Source: Devosia sp. (GTDB lineage Bacteria; Pseudomonadota; Alphaproteobacteria; Rhizobiales; Devosiaceae). Taken from it: DNA of 7,760 bases. Position 1 is the first letter of the stretch, and each line of letters opens with the position of its first letter. Of this stretch, positions 6,818 through 7,760 are shown piece by piece. The translations under genes were made by a program, and so were the position numbers. Under the pieces are notes generated by a model, which saw only the letters and a list, made by a program, of their open reading frames with translations, had not been told where the DNA came from and did not search any database. The stretch is from contig JANXSI010000585.1 in NCBI GenBank assembly GCA_025352765.1, forward strand, positions 1 through 7,760, read 5' to 3'.

Positions 6818-6824
6818 GAGGTGA
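6816..6824 (+). promoter_or_regulatory. Near-perfect Shine-Dalgarno for crtW
   Basis: AGGAGGTGA overlaps the permease TAG (6815-6817) and lies 6 bases before the crtW ATG at 6831. GGAGGTGA is a full match to the 16S rRNA 3' end. It selects 6831 over the in-frame ATG at 6837. It also implies that crtW is translated strongly and independently, unlike the upstream genes that rely on ATGA coupling. Confidence 0.8.
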
Positions 6825-6830
6825 CGAACG

Positions 6831-7616
6831 ATGGCGATGGCAAATCCGAAGGCGGCGGCCAACCTCACGGCGCGGGACACCGCGACAGGTCTTGTGCTTG
6901 CGGCGCTGATCCTGGGCGCCGCTCTGACGCTCCACATTGGCGCGATCTTTTTCGTCGACTGGTTGGCGCCCTACATGTGGCTCGCGGCCATCCCCGTGGT
7001 GCTGCTGCAGACCTGGCTCTTCGTCGGCATGTTCATTGTCGCCCATGACAGCATGCATGGCTCGCTGGTGCCGCGCCATCCGGCGATCAACACCTGGATC
7101 GGTCGGGTGATGGTCGGGCTCTATGCCGGTTTTTCCTTCAACGCGCTGAACGAGAGCCATCATCGCCATCACCGCTACTCGGGAACGCCCGACGATCCGG
7201 ATTTCGACGCCAATCATCCGCGCACCTTCTGGCCGTGGTATGCGACGTTCTTCCGTCGCTATTTCGGGTGGAAGGAACTCGCTGTGCTGACGGCCGTGGT
7301 GGTTGTCTATGCCGTCATCTTGCGCGGGCGCTTCCCGATCGTGTTGCTGTTCTGGGCGCTTCCGGCGCTCGCCTCGTCCGTCCAGCTCTTCTACTTCGGG
7401 ACCTATCTGCCGCACCGGCTCGAGGAGCAGCCGTTCCGCGACCGGCACAACGCCCGTAGCCTCGACTTCGATTGGTTGCTGTCGCTCGTGACCTGCTTCC
7501 ACTTCGGCTACCATCACGAGCATCACGACAAGCCCTGGGTGCCGTGGTGGAAGCTTCCCGATTATCGCGAAGCCACGAAGTCCGCGGACGGAAAGCCGGG
7601 CTACGGTCGCTCGTAA
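6831..7616 (+). CDS. crtW: Beta-carotene 4-ketolase (CrtW)
   Basis: It adds keto groups at C4 and C4' of beta-ionone rings, giving canthaxanthin from beta-carotene or astaxanthin from zeaxanthin, as an O2-dependent di-iron membrane enzyme. The 261-residue protein has the family length and its histidine clusters: HDSMH at 72-76, HHRHH at 110-114 and HHEHH at 228-232. CrtW-specific context is visible: GLYAGFSF, GTPDDPDFD (118-126), FYFGTYLPHR (187-196), DRHNARS (204-210), TCFHFGYHHEHH, and PWWKLP (238-243). Hydrophobic spans lie at about 18-42, 49-70, 150-165 and 169-190. These features separate it from ordinary acyl-lipid desaturases. The start at 6831 is fixed by a near-perfect Shine-Dalgarno. 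It is the last gene of the crtE-ABC-ABC operon, and its 3' end overlaps the convergent crtB by 16 bp. The family call is firm; actual substrate (beta-carotene or hydroxylated carotenoid) is not readable. Confidence 0.93.
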   Translation: MAMANPKAAANLTARDTATGLVLAALILGAALTLHIGAIFFVDWLAPYMWLAAIPVVLLQTWLFVGMFIVAHDSMHGSLVPRHPAINTWIGRVMVGLYAGFSFNALNESHHRHHRYSGTPDDPDFDANHPRTFWPWYATFFRRYFGWKELAVLTAVVVVYAVILRGRFPIVLLFWALPALASSVQLFYFGTYLPHRLEEQPFRDRHNARSLDFDWLLSLVTCFHFGYHHEHHDKPWVPWWKLPDYREATKSADGKPGYGRS

Positions 7617-7760
7617 AGTCCCGTTCGAGGCAGGCCCGTAGACGAGTGAAAGCGGCTCAAGACCGCGTCGCCCAGCGCCAGCGCCAGCAATCCGAGCTTT
7701 TCGGCGGTGCTGGTCGAGACGCGCCCCTCCCAGGCCGCCGGGCCGCCGATTCTTAGCTTC
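7601..7760 (-). CDS. crtB: Phytoene synthase, C-terminal fragment
   Basis: An open frame enters from the right edge and ends at TAG 7603-7601, giving 52 residues. The visible protein has a glycine-rich RIGGPAAWEGRVSTS segment, then a leucine/alanine helix (EKLGLLALALGDAVLSRF), and ends LPRTGLYERP. The RVSTS-x-AxKL helix and the Pro-Arg-x-Gly-Leu-aromatic-x-Arg-Pro ending match what I recall of alphaproteobacterial CrtB C-termini. Phytoene synthase condenses two GGPP, the CrtE product, into phytoene at the membrane surface. Catalytic DxxxD motifs would lie outside the window, so the call rests on the tail and on context next to crtW and crtE. The last 16 bp lie inside the 3' end of crtW. The remaining crt genes could continue to the right. 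Confidence 0.7.
   Translation of the reverse strand, partial: KLRIGGPAAWEGRVSTSTAEKLGLLALALGDAVLSRFHSSTGLPRTGLYERP

Noticed and set aside
6660..7526. A 288-residue minus-strand open frame opposite crtW
   Set aside because: It is antisense to a strongly conserved ketolase, is unusually rich in His, Arg and Glu, and has no family resemblance.

Overview
This GC-rich window carries dense, bacterial-style coding with four-base ATGA start/stop overlaps. Its gene set is that of an alphaproteobacterial carotenoid locus. The closest matches I recognise by eye are a CrtW beta-carotene ketolase, a CrtB phytoene synthase tail and a CrtE prenyl synthase of the type found in Brevundimonas, Sphingomonas and Paracoccus relatives. 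A sphingomonad-like or Caulobacterales-like host is an inference from these proteins. No rRNA, tRNA, mobile element or CRISPR array is visible.

Layout, left to right. (1) 1-467, plus strand: the 3' part of a membrane sterol desaturase / fatty acid hydroxylase family gene that begins before the window. (2) 468-601: a short gap between convergent genes. (3) 602-3619, minus strand: a four-gene unit read right to left. It holds type 2 isopentenyl-diphosphate isomerase (fni), an unrecognised 252-residue protein overlapping fni by ATGA, a GTP cyclohydrolase I (folE type), and a single-domain BLUF blue-light photoreceptor. (4) 3620-3723: a 104-bp divergent intergenic region with a perfect 12-bp palindrome. 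(5) 3724-7616, plus strand: a tight operon of crtE (GGPP synthase), an ABC-2 type ATPase, its permease, and crtW. The first three genes are joined by ATGA overlaps. crtW has a near-perfect Shine-Dalgarno starting on the permease stop codon. (6) 7601-7760, minus strand: the C-terminal end of a phytoene synthase gene (crtB), converging on and overlapping crtW by 16 bp.

How the genes fit together. Fni balances IPP and DMAPP, CrtE condenses them to GGPP, CrtB joins two GGPP into phytoene, and CrtW adds 4-keto groups to the beta-ionone rings of the finished carotenoid. Desaturase (crtI), cyclase (crtY) and hydroxylase (crtZ) genes are not in view and may lie beyond the crtB edge. Two things are unusual: an ABC exporter pair placed between crtE and crtW, and a blue-light sensor with a pterin-synthesis gene in the same transcription unit as the isoprenoid isomerase. 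Together they suggest a light-responsive pigment locus with a dedicated lipid or isoprenoid transporter. The light link and the transport substrate are inferences.
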